64,000 nt of DNA from Bradyrhizobium sp. LLZ17 (GTDB taxonomy: Bacteria; Pseudomonadota; Alphaproteobacteria; Rhizobiales; Xanthobacteraceae), in the NCBI RefSeq assembly GCF_041200145.1, contig NZ_CP165734.1, positions 3,906,001 through 3,970,000 of the forward strand, in the 5' to 3' direction. The notes under the pieces were generated by a model. It saw only the letters and a program-made list of their open reading frames with translations, had not been told where the DNA came from and did no database searches. Of this stretch, positions 1 to 10,343 are shown piece after piece. Positions within the stretch are counted from its first letter, which is position 1, and each line of letters begins with the position of its first letter. Made by a program: the position numbers and the translations under genes.

Positions 1-179
1 TCTGCGTCGGCGTATTCCTGTCCTTTGCCGGCCATCTCATCCTGATCACCGGTGCCAATCTGGTGATGATGCAGATCGCCGTCAGTCTGGCCGGCTTCGC
101 GGCGATGGCCACGGTCGCCTACTACATCTCGTGGTCGAAGCGACAGGATCTGCCGGCCGCTCTGCGACAGCAAGCCTAG
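1..179 (+). CDS. C-terminal part of an integral membrane protein
   Basis: The reading frame enters from outside the window (first full codon at base 3) and stops with TAG at 177-179, giving 58 residues. It shows one clear hydrophobic stretch starting with CVGVFLSFAGHLILITG and a second around AVSLAGFAAMATVAYYI, followed by a short basic, polar tail (SWSKRQDLPAALRQQA). This is what the last two membrane helices and cytoplasmic end of a transporter or similar polytopic protein look like. Too little is present to assign a family. It ends 46 bases before a TetR-type regulator on the same strand, so the regulator might control it, but that is only inference from proximity. Confidence 0.6.
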   Translation, partial: CVGVFLSFAGHLILITGANLVMMQIAVSLAGFAAMATVAYYISWSKRQDLPAALRQQA

Positions 180-225
180 CCTCCGGACGTCTGGATTCCG
201 CTAGGCCGAAAGCCGTGGCTGCGCT

Positions 226-879
226 ATGCCGAGCGAAGGCGGCTTCGGCGCGAGGAGACCGGGCGTGGTGACGGCGAAAGGCGGGGGTGAAGAGGCCGAC
301 AACGCGCCCAGGCGCGGCCGCCCGCGCTCGGTCGAGACCAGCAACGCCATCCTCGAAAGCGCCTACACGCTGATGGCGACCACGGGTCTCGCCGCCACGA
401 CGATCGATGCCGTCGCGCGCCACTCCAACGTTTCCAAAATGACGATTTACAAATGGTGGCCGTCGCGGGAGGCGTTGTTGATCGACGCCTTTCTCCATCA
501 CGCCGCGCAGATGCTGCCGCTGCCCGCAGCGAGCACCGGCACGGCTGTAGCGCGCGCGCGTCGCCATGCCGCGGCCTATGCGGAGGCCTTGCAAGGCGAG
601 TTCGGCAAGGTGCAACTCGCCGTCATATCCGAATGCATCGCCAGGACTGGCTCGGCGGAGCTGTTCTACGCGCGCTATCTGCAATTCCGCCGCGACGCGC
701 TGGTGGAGATGATCGCCGCTGGCCAACGCGACGGCAGCATCCTGGCCGAGGCGCAGCCTGAGGATCTCTACGACGCGATCTATGGCAGCCTGTTCTATCG
801 CTACGTCTTCGGCATCGCGCCGATCACGCCTGGCTACGCGCGGAATCTGGTCGATCTGGTGTTGCGGCCGAAGGGCTAG
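226..879 (+). CDS. TetR/AcrR family transcriptional regulator
   Basis: 217 residues. After a basic lead (APRRGRPRS, about 27-35) comes a typical TetR N-terminal domain: helix ETSNAILESAYTLMATTG, then the helix-turn-helix at about 56-80 with TTIDAVARHSNVSKMTIYKWW, the recognition helix being very close to the family pattern (SKMTIYKWWPSREALL). The remaining 130 residues are the variable ligand-binding/dimerisation domain (YFRYLQFRRDALVEMI-like helices). The lead before the DNA-binding domain is long, so a start at the in-frame GTG at 265 is possible. TetR proteins usually repress neighbouring genes; the candidate targets are the truncated membrane protein upstream or genes outside the window. 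The effector cannot be guessed. Confidence 0.85.
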   Translation: MPSEGGFGARRPGVVTAKGGGEEADNAPRRGRPRSVETSNAILESAYTLMATTGLAATTIDAVARHSNVSKMTIYKWWPSREALLIDAFLHHAAQMLPLPAASTGTAVARARRHAAAYAEALQGEFGKVQLAVISECIARTGSAELFYARYLQFRRDALVEMIAAGQRDGSILAEAQPEDLYDAIYGSLFYRYVFGIAPITPGYARNLVDLVLRPKG

Positions 880-890
880 CCGCACGGCAT

Positions 891-2582
891 CTACCGCGCC
901 GGCTTCACCGGTTGCGAAAGCTTTTCAGTGCGGCCACGCTCGGTCATGTCGACGACCGTCTCCATCGGTGCGGTCAGCTCGTAGACGTAGGAGACGTCGG
1001 TGAAGTAGCGCTTGGCGGCGCCGCCGAGCGCTTCGGGCGCAACGCGGTCAAGCAGGATCAGGCCGAAATCCGAATCCGGGCGGCGCGTCGCCTCGCTGGT
1101 GTTGAACTCCTCCCAGCGGAACTGGAACACCTCCTCGGGCGCCTCGCCCGTCACGGTCCAGTTCGCGGTGATGTGCGGGTGCTTGCCCACCAGCGACAGG
1201 CCTTCGTCGGAATGCGAGGCAAGCTCGAAGAACAGCAGCGACAGGCTCTGCGCGGCGCGCGCGCTGACTGCGATATCCGGGCCGCTGACGGCGATGCGAT
1301 CGGCATGCGGGATGGCGCGCGCCTCGAACAGACCCTTCAGCTTGACGCCCTGCCACTGGCTTTCGCTGAGCAGCGAGACCACGTTGGACATCGCGTGGAT
1401 GCGGCCAATCAGGAGCTCGCGCGCGACGTCGATGTCCGAGCCGTGGCGCAGCGTGCGCGTCACGATCGACTGGATCACTGCCAGAATGTTCTTGACCCGG
1501 TGGTTGAGCTCGTCAATGACCGCCGTCAGCCGCCGCTCGAAGCCGATCCGCACCTGGATCTCGCGGCTGAGCCGCAGATTGTTGTAGGCGACGTAGCCGA
1601 ACAGGCCGCACACCATCGCGGTAATCGCGAAGCCGATCGCCGCTACGATGATCGCGGTCTGCTCGGCACGGCGCGCGGAATTGCTCTTTGCGTAATAGTC
1701 GAGCTGCCAGTCGCGGCCACCGAAGCTCACGGTGCGCGTCGCCGACGGTACTCCTCCCTCGGGCGTGGTCATGCGCGTGGAGACGACGCCCTGATCGTTG
1801 GAGATGAGCTCGCTGCCTTGCTTGCGCGGGTCCTTCAGCGCAACCGAGAACAACGACATGTCGTCATTGGTCAGCATCAGCGAGGCCAGTTCGTAGGAAA
1901 ATGTGATGAAGCCGGCCGGCTCAGTCGCCCCCTCGGGAATCACCGGCGCCGCCACGATGACGCCGATCGGCCCGTTGTCGCGCAGCAGCGGGACCGGGTC
2001 GGAGGCGACCGACCGCTTCTCCGCCCTGGCGCGTGCCAACATCGCGCTGCGCACCTGGTCCTGCTCGTAGCTGCGGCCAGGCAGCGCCTTGGTCTCGTCG
2101 CTGCGCGGTTCGAGGTCCATCAGCACGTCGATCGGATGCGTGAGGCTTGCCGGATCGATCGGCTCATCCTTGTAGTTGCGGATCTGCGGGTTCGGAAAGC
2201 CGGCGGCCGCGATCGCGGCCTGCGCCGCGGGTAGCTCGTTCGGCCGAAGCCGGGCAACCCAGCCAGCCACCACGAAATCGGTCTTGAAGGCGTAGATCGC
2301 CGAGCGCAGCGGCTGCAGCATGTTCGGCTTAAGCACCGACGGCGCACGGAACAGGCCTGAGGCGACACGCGCCAGCAGTTCTCGTTCGGTCGACCTGTCC
2401 TGGACAAGGCTCGCATGCACGTCGATCGCACGCGCCAGCGCAATCCGGTCCAGCGCCAGCTCCTGGTCATGGACGCGATAGGCCGCAAGCCCGGAGAGCA
2501 AAGCTCCGAGCAGAGCGATAAAGCCGATGATGAAACCCAGCCGGACCACGCGACTACTCAGGCGAAAGCAGGAGGTCGGCAA
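891..2582 (-). CDS. Membrane sensor histidine kinase, HWE/HisKA_2 type, degenerate ATPase domain
   Basis: 563 residues. A membrane helix at about 14-34 and a second at about 308-332 enclose a periplasmic sensor region of about 270 residues that resembles a CHASE domain (TDFVVAGWVARL, PVIPEGATEPAGFITFSY). After the second helix comes the H-box FERRLTAVIDELNHRVKNIL with the phospho-acceptor His361, which is the HisKA_2/HWE pattern. The following ATPase region is odd: the usual N-box (ELATNAxKYGAL) is replaced by ELASHSDEGLSL (about 453-464), and the G-box (GFG..L) by DFGLILLDRV, so ATP binding may be weak or lost. No response regulator gene is adjacent. The gene converges on the TetR gene, ending 12 bases from it. 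It could be a regulatory pseudo-kinase or a receiver-linked phosphatase. Confidence 0.8.
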   Translation of the reverse strand: MPTSCFRLSSRVVRLGFIIGFIALLGALLSGLAAYRVHDQELALDRIALARAIDVHASLVQDRSTERELLARVASGLFRAPSVLKPNMLQPLRSAIYAFKTDFVVAGWVARLRPNELPAAQAAIAAAGFPNPQIRNYKDEPIDPASLTHPIDVLMDLEPRSDETKALPGRSYEQDQVRSAMLARARAEKRSVASDPVPLLRDNGPIGVIVAAPVIPEGATEPAGFITFSYELASLMLTNDDMSLFSVALKDPRKQGSELISNDQGVVSTRMTTPEGGVPSATRTVSFGGRDWQLDYYAKSNSARRAEQTAIIVAAIGFAITAMVCGLFGYVAYNNLRLSREIQVRIGFERRLTAVIDELNHRVKNILAVIQSIVTRTLRHGSDIDVARELLIGRIHAMSNVVSLLSESQWQGVKLKGLFEARAIPHADRIAVSGPDIAVSARAAQSLSLLFFELASHSDEGLSLVGKHPHITANWTVTGEAPEEVFQFRWEEFNTSEATRRPDSDFGLILLDRVAPEALGGAAKRYFTDVSYVYELTAPMETVVDMTERGRTEKLSQPVKPAR

Positions 2583-2833
2583 TAAACACGGAGCATGTGA
2601 ACGCCGCTCGAACGGCCAGGTGCCGAAACAGGATGGACCGCAGTGGCGGGGATAATGAAGGAGCAGGCATCTGTACGCAACTTGGGTTGCCCAAAAAGCT
2701 TAATGCGCCCGGCCGGTCATCTGGCACAAACGACCTAAGCCGGCTTTGGACACCGGAGGATATCAACCACCGTGTCCGGAATTAGTTCCCGGCTTCGTTT
2801 TGCCCCAGATGTTAACGGCAGACGCCGCCCGCC

Positions 2834-3460
2834 TTATGTCGCCGTGCGCCGCAAGCCGCCTTTGGCCTCGATGAAGCCGGCGATGCGGTCGAGCCCCTCG
2901 CTCTTCTTCAGGTTGGTCATGACAAAGGGACGCTCGCCCCGCATGCGCCTGGCATCCGTCTCCATCTTTTCAAGTGACGCCCCGACATGGGGTGCGAGGT
3001 CGATCTTGTTAATGACCAGAAGGTCCGACCGGGTGATGCCGGGGCCGCCCTTGGAGGGAATCTTGTCGCCCGCGGCAACATCGATGACATAGATCGTGAG
3101 GTCGGCCAGTTCCGGCGAGAAGGTCGCCGCCAGATTGTCGCCGCCGGACTCGATCAGCACCAGGTCGAGCCCGGGAAATTTGGCTCGCATGTCCGCGACC
3201 GCGGCCAGATTCATCGACGCGTCCTCGCGGATCGCGGTGTGCGGGCAGCCGCCGGTCTCGACGCCGGCGATGCGGTCCGGTGTCAGCGACCCCGAACGCA
3301 CCAGGAATTCCGCGTCCCATTTGGTGTAGATGTCGTTGGTGATGGCGGCGATGTCGTAGCGCTCGCGCATGGTCTTGCAGAGCAAATCCATCAGCGCGGT
3401 CTTGCCCGATCCGACCGGACCGCCGATGCCGACACGCAAGGGGCCGTGAGATTTCGACAT
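2834..3460 (-). CDS. ureG: Urease accessory GTPase UreG
   Basis: 208 residues, the normal length. UreG hydrolyses GTP to drive nickel delivery into apo-urease with UreF and UreD(H). The P-loop GPVGSGKT is at 14-21, the metal-binding CPH motif at 72-74 ([12 protein letters not shown]), the ESGGDN motif at 104-109, and the guanine-specificity motif NKID at 151-154, so all functional parts are present. It is the last gene of the minus-strand urt-ure block. A family-A palindrome fills the 161 bases between it and ureF, which is unusual inside an operon and may affect its dosage relative to ureF. Confidence 0.97.
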   Translation of the reverse strand: MSKSHGPLRVGIGGPVGSGKTALMDLLCKTMRERYDIAAITNDIYTKWDAEFLVRSGSLTPDRIAGVETGGCPHTAIREDASMNLAAVADMRAKFPGLDLVLIESGGDNLAATFSPELADLTIYVIDVAAGDKIPSKGGPGITRSDLLVINKIDLAPHVGASLEKMETDARRMRGERPFVMTNLKKSEGLDRIAGFIEAKGGLRRTAT

Positions 3461-3480
3461 GTGACTCGCTCTCTTTTACT

Positions 3481-3602
3481 GTCGTCCCGGCGAAGGCCGG
3501 GACCCATACCCACCGCACTCAGTTGATAAGGCGAACTGTGGCCGCCCTCCTCCATAACCGCACACATTTGTGGTTATGGGTCCCGGCCTTCGCCGGGACG
3601 AC
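3481..3602. repeat. Intergenic palindrome, family A (between ureF and ureG)
   Basis: The two ends are exact inverted copies of 26 bases (3481-3506 and 3577-3602), beginning GTCGTCCCGGCGAAGGCCGG; each arm also contains its own small hairpin (CCCGGC/GCCGGG). The middle of about 70 bases contains CCATAACCGCACACATTTGTGGTTA. Further copies lie at 50123-50249, 54429-54550 and 56316-56442. No coding potential; it lies within the urease transcription unit, so the RNA would carry a strong hairpin. Confidence 0.9.
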
Positions 3603-3621
3603 GGGGTGAACAGCAACGCTC

Positions 3622-4344
3622 TCACGACCGAAACAGCCGCGTGTATTGCGTCTCGTGCCGCAGGCTGGCGAGATCGGCGCGGAAGGCTGCGCCGCCGAGA
3701 TCGTCCAAAGTCGCAGTCAGCGCACGATTGGCGGTTACGGCAACGGCGGCTTCCAGCGTCACCAGAACGCGCTGGCTGTCGGTCTGGCCGAGCGGAATGA
3801 GCCGGCTCGCCGCCGAAATCCAGTTCGAGACCAGCGCGTGCAGGAAGGCGTGCAGCGTCGGCGCCAGCGGCACGCCATGCAGCGCGGCGACGACGCCGAC
3901 CGCAACGGGATAGACAAGTGCAGTGCTGCATGCCGCGACCATGGCATCCAGGCCGTCGGCATCCCACGCGGCGCGCGCGATCTCAATGAAGGCGCGCCCC
4001 TGCGAAGTGGTCTCGAGCTGCCGCTCGCGCGACGGCACGAACGCCCAGGCAAGCTCGGCGATCTCGCGCAAAGCGGCGTCATCGCCCAGTTCAGTGGCGC
4101 GATAGGCATGGACCAGAAAGGTCGCGTCGCAAAAGCCGGAGCCATCGCCGAGCATCGCATCGAGCCAGTCGGCGAGCGTCGCGATGTCGAGGATGTCGCC
4201 CGCTTCGACCGCCCATTCGATGCCGCTGGAATAGGAAAAGCCGCCGACGGGGAACGCCGGCGACAGCCACGTCATCAGCCGGTACAGCGCCGCCGCCTCG
4301 CGCTCGGCGAGGTCGCCGGCACCGGCCAGCTCATTTGTGGTCAT
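3622..4344 (-). CDS. ureF: Urease accessory protein UreF
   Basis: 240 residues from ATG 4344; an ATG two codons upstream (4350) is equally in frame. The longer open frame to 4524 is only the antisense-like reading of the His-rich end of ureE and is not used. UreF is the all-helical accessory protein that bridges UreG and UreD(H) on apo-urease and gates GTP hydrolysis. Family features visible: [30 protein letters not shown] near the N-terminus (the LxxxSPxxPxGxFxxSxGLE pattern), and [22 protein letters not shown] in the later half. Its start overlaps the end of ureE by 14 bases, suggesting translational coupling. Confidence 0.95.
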   Translation of the reverse strand: MTTNELAGAGDLAEREAAALYRLMTWLSPAFPVGGFSYSSGIEWAVEAGDILDIATLADWLDAMLGDGSGFCDATFLVHAYRATELGDDAALREIAELAWAFVPSRERQLETTSQGRAFIEIARAAWDADGLDAMVAACSTALVYPVAVGVVAALHGVPLAPTLHAFLHALVSNWISAASRLIPLGQTDSQRVLVTLEAAVAVTANRALTATLDDLGGAAFRADLASLRHETQYTRLFRS

Positions 4345-4951
4345 GAGCATGGCTGTGGCCGTGATGATGGTCGGGGTGGTCGCAATGCTCGTCGTGGTGA
4401 TGCCCATGGCCATTGGCGGCATGATCATGGGCGTGGTGATCATGACCATGATGGTCATGCCCCTGATCGTGATGTCCGTCGTCGTGATGCCCATGATCAT
4501 CGTGACCATGCCCGTGGCCGGCATCGGCGTAAGCGCCGCCCTCGGGATCGAACGGCGCCTCGATCTCGATCACGCGCGCACCAAGGCCCTTCACCATGGC
4601 TTCAATGACATGGTCGCGGCGGATGCGCAGGCTCTTCGCCATCAACTGCGTCGGCAGATGACGATTGCCGAGGTGCCATGCAACGCGGATGAGATGGTGC
4701 GGATCGTGGCCGCGGATCTCGAGCAGCGGCTCCGGCGCCGCCACCACCTCGACGAGCCGGCCGTCTTCCAGCACCAGCGCATCGCCGCCGCGCAAGGCGA
4801 CGGCGTTTTCCAGGTCGAGCAGAAACGCGAGGCCCCGCGTCCCCGTCATTGCCATCCGGCGCCGGTGCCGATCGTCGAAATCGAGCACGACGGTATCCGC
4901 TGGCGCTCCCGTGAAGCGGTGTTGCCCCTTGACCTGAATCGCCCGGATCAT
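4331..4951 (-). CDS. ureE: Urease accessory nickel chaperone UreE, His-rich tail
   Basis: 206 residues. The N-terminal peptide-binding domain (1 to about 70) and the metal-binding domain with the [12 protein letters not shown] motif (His93 is the conserved interface metal ligand) are normal. From about residue 145 the protein becomes a tail of some 62 residues containing 29 histidines with Asp and Gly ([15 protein letters not shown] and similar), ending HDHK. Such tails bind several nickel ions and are known from Klebsiella UreE; they serve storage or buffering of nickel. The coding DNA for the tail is nearly repetitive (CATGAC/CACGAC units) and could expand or contract by slippage. The stop overlaps the ureF start. 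Confidence 0.96.
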   Translation of the reverse strand: MIRAIQVKGQHRFTGAPADTVVLDFDDRHRRRMAMTGTRGLAFLLDLENAVALRGGDALVLEDGRLVEVVAAPEPLLEIRGHDPHHLIRVAWHLGNRHLPTQLMAKSLRIRRDHVIEAMVKGLGARVIEIEAPFDPEGGAYADAGHGHGHDDHGHHDDGHHDQGHDHHGHDHHAHDHAANGHGHHHDEHCDHPDHHHGHSHAHDHK

Positions 4952-4965
4952 GTGCTTTTACCCCG

Positions 4966-5265
4966 TTACCTCGTCTCGACCTTCTCGGGCGTGATCACTT
5001 CGATTTTCGGCGGTGCCGTAAAACACTTTACCGCGACGCGGCCGAACGTCTTCATGTGCTCCTGGCCACGATGCGGCACCAGCGCTTCGGCGTTCTCCCA
5101 CTGCTCGACGAACACCATCTTGCTGGGGTCGGTGACGCTCTCATGCAAATCATAGGCGATATTGCCGGGCTCTTTCCGCGTCTCCTTGATGCAGGCGGTG
5201 GCGGCTGCAATGAATTCGGCGCGCGTTTCGGGCTTGATGGTCAAGGTGGCAACGACGTAAATCAC
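4966..5265 (-). CDS. Small ABM-domain protein (putative quinol monooxygenase) inside the urease operon
   Basis: 99 residues, the size of the single-domain antibiotic biosynthesis monooxygenase (ABM)/YgiN family, a ferredoxin-like dimeric fold. The pattern IYVVATLTIKPETRAEFIAAATACIKETRKEPGNIAYDLHES followed by FVEQWENAEALVPHRGQEHMKTF is typical of the family, including the HxxxxHMK-like segment. Family members oxidise quinols, degrade haem or act on reactive small molecules, without metal or flavin. It lies between ureC (145 bases) and ureE (14 bases) in the same direction, so it should be co-transcribed, yet it is not a known urease assembly factor. Its role here is unknown; it may simply have been inserted. 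Confidence 0.85.
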   Translation of the reverse strand: MIYVVATLTIKPETRAEFIAAATACIKETRKEPGNIAYDLHESVTDPSKMVFVEQWENAEALVPHRGQEHMKTFGRVAVKCFTAPPKIEVITPEKVETR

Positions 5266-5410
5266 GAGAAATCCTCCCGGCTTTTCTTCTGGGTTGAGGT
5301 ACCGGGCGGGACATTAGACCAGGCGGGATCGAACGCAACACCGGAAAAGCCGTCCCGGACGTGCTCTCTCTTGGGACATGCTCTTGGGACACATGCGCTG
5401 AGGCGCTATT

Positions 5411-7126
<1,716 letters not shown>

Positions 7127-7254
7127 CGCTAGCCCCGTTTGCGTTTGAATCTGGTTGTCGCGATCACACCCCGGCCATCGCCCACAAGGGGGCAAAGGAT
7201 CGAGACAGTCGTGCTCATCTCACTGTAATTCACTGTGCTCGCCTCATGTCGCGA

Positions 7255-7560
7255 TCACAGCTTCCCCATCACATCACCGCGAAAACCGTAGATGGTCTTC
7301 TTGCCGGCAAGTGCGACGAGCTGGACATCGCGGGTCTGGCCGGGCTCGAAGCGGACGGCGGTACCGGCGGCGATGTCGAGGCGCATGCCGCGGGCCTTCT
7401 TGCGGTCAAACTTCAGCGCGGGGTTGGTCTCGAAGAAATGGTAGTGCGAGCCGACCTGGATCGGGCGGTCGCCGGTGTTGGCGACCGTCAGCGTCACGGT
7501 CTTGCGGCCGGCATTGAGCTCGATCTCGCCGTCCTGGATGAAGAGTTCGCCGGGAATCAT
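7255..7560 (-). CDS. ureB: Urease beta subunit
   Basis: 101 residues, normal for the separate beta subunit of bacterial three-subunit ureases. It begins [19 protein letters not shown] and contains the signature [24 protein letters not shown] and [16 protein letters not shown]. It packs on UreC in the (alpha beta gamma)3 assembly and has no catalytic residues. It is separated from ureA by a family-C palindrome of 90 bases, an unusual insertion between two subunits needed in equal amounts. Confidence 0.97.
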   Translation of the reverse strand: MIPGELFIQDGEIELNAGRKTVTLTVANTGDRPIQVGSHYHFFETNPALKFDRKKARGMRLDIAAGTAVRFEPGQTRDVQLVALAGKKTIYGFRGDVMGKL

Positions 7561-7571
7561 TCTATCCTCCT

Positions 7572-7661
7572 CGTCATTCCCGGGCTCGCGCAGCGAGAAC
7601 CCGGATCTCGATCAACAATTTCTGGATTACGGGTTCGCCCCTTGGGCGCCCCGGAATGACG
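7572..7661. repeat. Intergenic palindrome, family C (between ureA and ureB)
   Basis: Starts CGTCATTCCCGGGCTCGCG and ends GCGCCCCGGAATGACG, so the terminal arms are imperfect inverted copies; the middle contains AACCCGGATCTCG and GGATTACGGGTTCG, which also pair. Related copies: 51716-51819, 58537-58638, 61533-61610. Non-coding; occupies essentially the whole ureA-ureB gap. Confidence 0.85.
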
Positions 7662-7671
7662 GATTTCAAAA

Positions 7672-7974
7672 CTACCTGATCGGCTCGTGCACCGTGACGA
7701 GCTTGGTGCCGTCCGGGAAGGTCGCCTCGACCTGGATGTCATGGATCATCTCGGGGATGCCGGCCATCACCTGATCGCGCGTCAGGACCTGCGCGCCGGA
7801 CTGCATCAGTTCGGCGACGGTGCGGCCGTCGCGCGCGCCTTCGAGGATGAAATCGGAGATGATCGCGATCGCCTCGGGGTGGTTGAGCTTGACGCCGCGA
7901 TCCAGCCGGCGGCGGGCCACGATGGCCGCCATCGAGATCAGAAGCTTGTCCTTTTCGCGGGGAGACAGGTTCAT
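7672..7974 (-). CDS. ureA: Urease gamma subunit
   Basis: 100 residues, standard length. It starts [31 protein letters not shown] (split here only by description) and contains the family pattern [27 protein letters not shown] and [25 protein letters not shown]. It is the small structural subunit of urease. It follows ureD by 24 bases, and the whole cluster reads ureD-A-B-C in the order common to Rhizobiales. Confidence 0.97.
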   Translation of the reverse strand: MNLSPREKDKLLISMAAIVARRRLDRGVKLNHPEAIAIISDFILEGARDGRTVAELMQSGAQVLTRDQVMAGIPEMIHDIQVEATFPDGTKLVTVHEPIR

Positions 7975-7998
7975 GCGAAATCTCTTCAGTTCAACACG

Positions 7999-8844
7999 TC
8001 AATTCAACCAAAGCCGCGGCAGCGAGCTGCCGGTGCGCGCCAGCACGGCCATCATGTCGGCGCGCAAGCGCGCCGCATCTTGGGCACAGAACCGCGCCAT
8101 TGCAAAGCCATTCCACGCCGATATCCCGACCTCGCCGGCGAACGACTCCGATGCCTCGCGGAGGCGCTCGATGAGCGCCTCATCGCCGGGCACGATCAGA
8201 GCTGTGCCAATCGCCGCGCAGCCCTTGGCAACCGCAGATCGCGCGAGCTTTGCGCCGATATTGCCATCGAGTCGGATGGTTTCAGCGAAGACCAGCTTGC
8301 CGCCGCGGCGCAGCCGCCAGCGGTCGACGAACTCGCCCTGCTCCATCCGCTCGCCCATGGCGGTGCGGCCGAACACCACGATCTCGCAGAGCAGAAGCGA
8401 GGCCGCGTCGTCGAGCTCGATATCGAAGCGGCGCTGCACGCGCGCCCGGTCAAACAGGATCGTCTCCTGCGGCAGCCATGACAGATGCGCGCCGGCCGCA
8501 ACCTTCAGCCCAATATTGAGCTGCGCCGCCGGCCCCGGCGCGCGATAGACCTTTTCCGCGGCCGCCGTGGTCAGCGTCAGGCGCGCGGCGTCCGCTGCGG
8601 TGATCTCGATGTCAAAACGATCGCCTCCAGCGACGCCGCCGGCCGTGTTGACGAACACGCCGGACAGGCCATGGTCTTCCGGCGACGGGAAGCGCACGCG
8701 CAGGGAGCCGGATTCGTGCAAGACGCCCCGCCGGGTCACGCAGTCGCGGGCGTGCACGTCGAACCGCACCGCCCCGCGGGCGCGATTGGCCTCGAACACA
8801 GGCGAGTCCAGGTCGGAAGGATTGGCCGATATTTCGCTGCGCAT
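7999..8844 (-). CDS. ureD: Urease accessory protein UreD (UreH)
   Basis: 281 residues. UreD is the scaffold that binds apo-urease first and recruits UreF and UreG; it carries a channel for nickel transfer. Family marks visible: the N-terminal GSLRVRFPSPEDHGLSGVFVNTAGGVAGGDRF (AGGxxGGD) and the central LPQETILFDRARVQRRFDIEL, plus GRTAMGERMEQGEFVDRWRL. It is the first urease gene after urtE, 32 bases downstream, which ties urease assembly transcriptionally to urea import. The ATG at 8844 gives a lead of about 20 residues before the conserved part, as is common in this group. Confidence 0.95.
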   Translation of the reverse strand: MRSEISANPSDLDSPVFEANRARGAVRFDVHARDCVTRRGVLHESGSLRVRFPSPEDHGLSGVFVNTAGGVAGGDRFDIEITAADAARLTLTTAAAEKVYRAPGPAAQLNIGLKVAAGAHLSWLPQETILFDRARVQRRFDIELDDAASLLLCEIVVFGRTAMGERMEQGEFVDRWRLRRGGKLVFAETIRLDGNIGAKLARSAVAKGCAAIGTALIVPGDEALIERLREASESFAGEVGISAWNGFAMARFCAQDAARLRADMMAVLARTGSSLPRLWLN

Positions 8845-8876
8845 CCGTCTCCCCAGCCGGTCGCGGCGGAAATAGC

Positions 8877-9572
8877 TTACAGCGCCATCTGGCGGCTGAT
8901 CTCGCTCGCGTCGAGATTGGCACGATCACAGGTGAACTTCACCGCGCCGCGGTCCATCACGGCGAAACTGTCGCCGAGTTCGCAGGCAAAGTCGAGATAT
9001 TGTTCCACCAGCACGATCGCGATGTTGCCGAGATTGCGCAGGTAAGAGATCGCGCGTCCGATGTCCTTGATGATCGAGGGCTGGATCCCTTCGGTCGGCT
9101 CGTCGAGCAGAAGCAATTTTGGCCGCATCACCAGCGCGCGTCCGATCGCGAGCTGCTGCTGCTGGCCGCCGGAGAGATCGCCGCCGCGCCGGCCGAGCAT
9201 GGATTGCAGCACCGGGAATAACGAGAACACGTCGTCCGGAATGTGCTTGTCCTGACGCTTGAGCGGTCCGAATCCGGTCTTGAGGTTCTCCTCGACCGTG
9301 AGCAGCGGAAAAATCTCGCGGCCCTGCGGCACGAAGCCGATGCCCTTGCGCGCCCGCTCATAGGGCTTGAGGAAGGTGATGTCGCTGCCGTCGAACACGA
9401 TCGCGCCCGACGAGATCGGATACTGCCCGACCATGGCGCGGAGCAGCGACGTCTTGCCGACGCCGTTGCGTCCGAGCACGCAAGTGACCTTGCCGGGCTC
9501 GGCCGCGATCGAGACGCCGCGCAAAGCCTGCGCCGCGCCGTAGAACAAGTTGATGTCCTTGACCTCAAGCAT
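8877..9572 (-). CDS. urtE: Urea ABC transporter ATP-binding subunit UrtE
   Basis: 231 residues, a LivF-type ATPase. Walker A GRNGVGKT at 34-41, signature LSGGQQQ at 133-139, Walker B LLLLDEPTEG at 153-162. The TEGIQPSII segment following Walker B is the pattern that sets UrtE apart from amino-acid LivF proteins in annotation practice. It pairs with UrtD to power urea import. Three bases separate it from urtD. Confidence 0.96.
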   Translation of the reverse strand: MLEVKDINLFYGAAQALRGVSIAAEPGKVTCVLGRNGVGKTSLLRAMVGQYPISSGAIVFDGSDITFLKPYERARKGIGFVPQGREIFPLLTVEENLKTGFGPLKRQDKHIPDDVFSLFPVLQSMLGRRGGDLSGGQQQQLAIGRALVMRPKLLLLDEPTEGIQPSIIKDIGRAISYLRNLGNIAIVLVEQYLDFACELGDSFAVMDRGAVKFTCDRANLDASEISRQMAL

Positions 9573-9575
9573 CGC

Positions 9576-10337
9576 TCAGCGCCCCAGATAGACTTCGATG
9601 ACCCGCTCGTTCGACGAGACCTGGTCGATGCTTCCTTCCGCGAGCACGCTGCCTTCGTGCAGGCAGGTGACCTTGACCCCGAGCTCGCGCACGAACGTCA
9701 TGTCGTGCTCGACGACCATCACCGTGTGGGTCTTGTTGATCTCCTTCAACAGCTCGGCGGTGAGATGCGTCTCGACGTCGGTCATCCCGGCGACGGGCTC
9801 GTCGACCAGCAGCAGCTTCGGATCCTGTGCCAGCAGCATGCCGATCTCGAGCCACTGCTTCTGGCCGTGGCTGAGGCTCCCGGCGAGGCGGTTGCGCGCC
9901 TCGGTGAGGCGGATGGTCTCCAGCACCTTATCGATGCGCTCGGCCTCACCCTTGCTGCCGCGCCAGAACAGCGTGCCCTTGACGCTGTGATCGACATTGA
10001 GCGCGAGCAGCAGATTGTCCTGCACGGTCTGGCTCTCGAACACCGTCGGCTTCTGAAATTTGCGGCCAATGCCAAGCTCGGCGATCCGGGTTTCGTCGAG
10101 CCGCGTCAGATCGGTGACGCCGTCGAACAGCACCGTGCCCTCATCGGGCTTGGTCTTGCCGGTGATGATGTCCATCATCGTGGTCTTGCCGGCGCCGTTC
10201 GGGCCGATGATGGCGCGCATCTCACCGGGTGCGAGCGTCAGGGACAGATTGTTGATGGCGTGAAAGCCGTCGAAAGAGACGTGCACGCCGTCGAGATAGA
10301 GCATCGCGGATGTCGCGCGGGTATCCATGACATTCAT
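9576..10337 (-). CDS. urtD: Urea ABC transporter ATP-binding subunit UrtD
   Basis: 253 residues, a LivG-type ATPase. Walker A GPNGAGKT at about 45-52, signature SLSHGQKQWLEIGM, Walker B LLLVDEPVAGMTDVE, and the long LivG-type C-terminal part ending RVIEVYLGR. The signature serine-His (LSHGQ) variant is typical of UrtD/LivG. It forms a heterodimer with UrtE under UrtB-UrtC. Start chosen at ATG 10337; ATG codons a few residues in (MDTR, MLYLDG) are alternatives. Confidence 0.95.
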   Translation of the reverse strand: MNVMDTRATSAMLYLDGVHVSFDGFHAINNLSLTLAPGEMRAIIGPNGAGKTTMMDIITGKTKPDEGTVLFDGVTDLTRLDETRIAELGIGRKFQKPTVFESQTVQDNLLLALNVDHSVKGTLFWRGSKGEAERIDKVLETIRLTEARNRLAGSLSHGQKQWLEIGMLLAQDPKLLLVDEPVAGMTDVETHLTAELLKEINKTHTVMVVEHDMTFVRELGVKVTCLHEGSVLAEGSIDQVSSNERVIEVYLGR

Positions 10338-10343
10338 TTGCGC

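Noticed and set aside
82..885. 267-codon minus-strand frame opposite the TetR gene
   Set aside because: Arg/His/Ala-rich shadow of the TetR gene, with no recognisable domain.
4345..4524. N-terminal Met/Ile/Thr-rich extension of UreF
   Set aside because: It is the other-frame reading of the His-rich end of ureE; the UreF family starts at 4344 or 4350.
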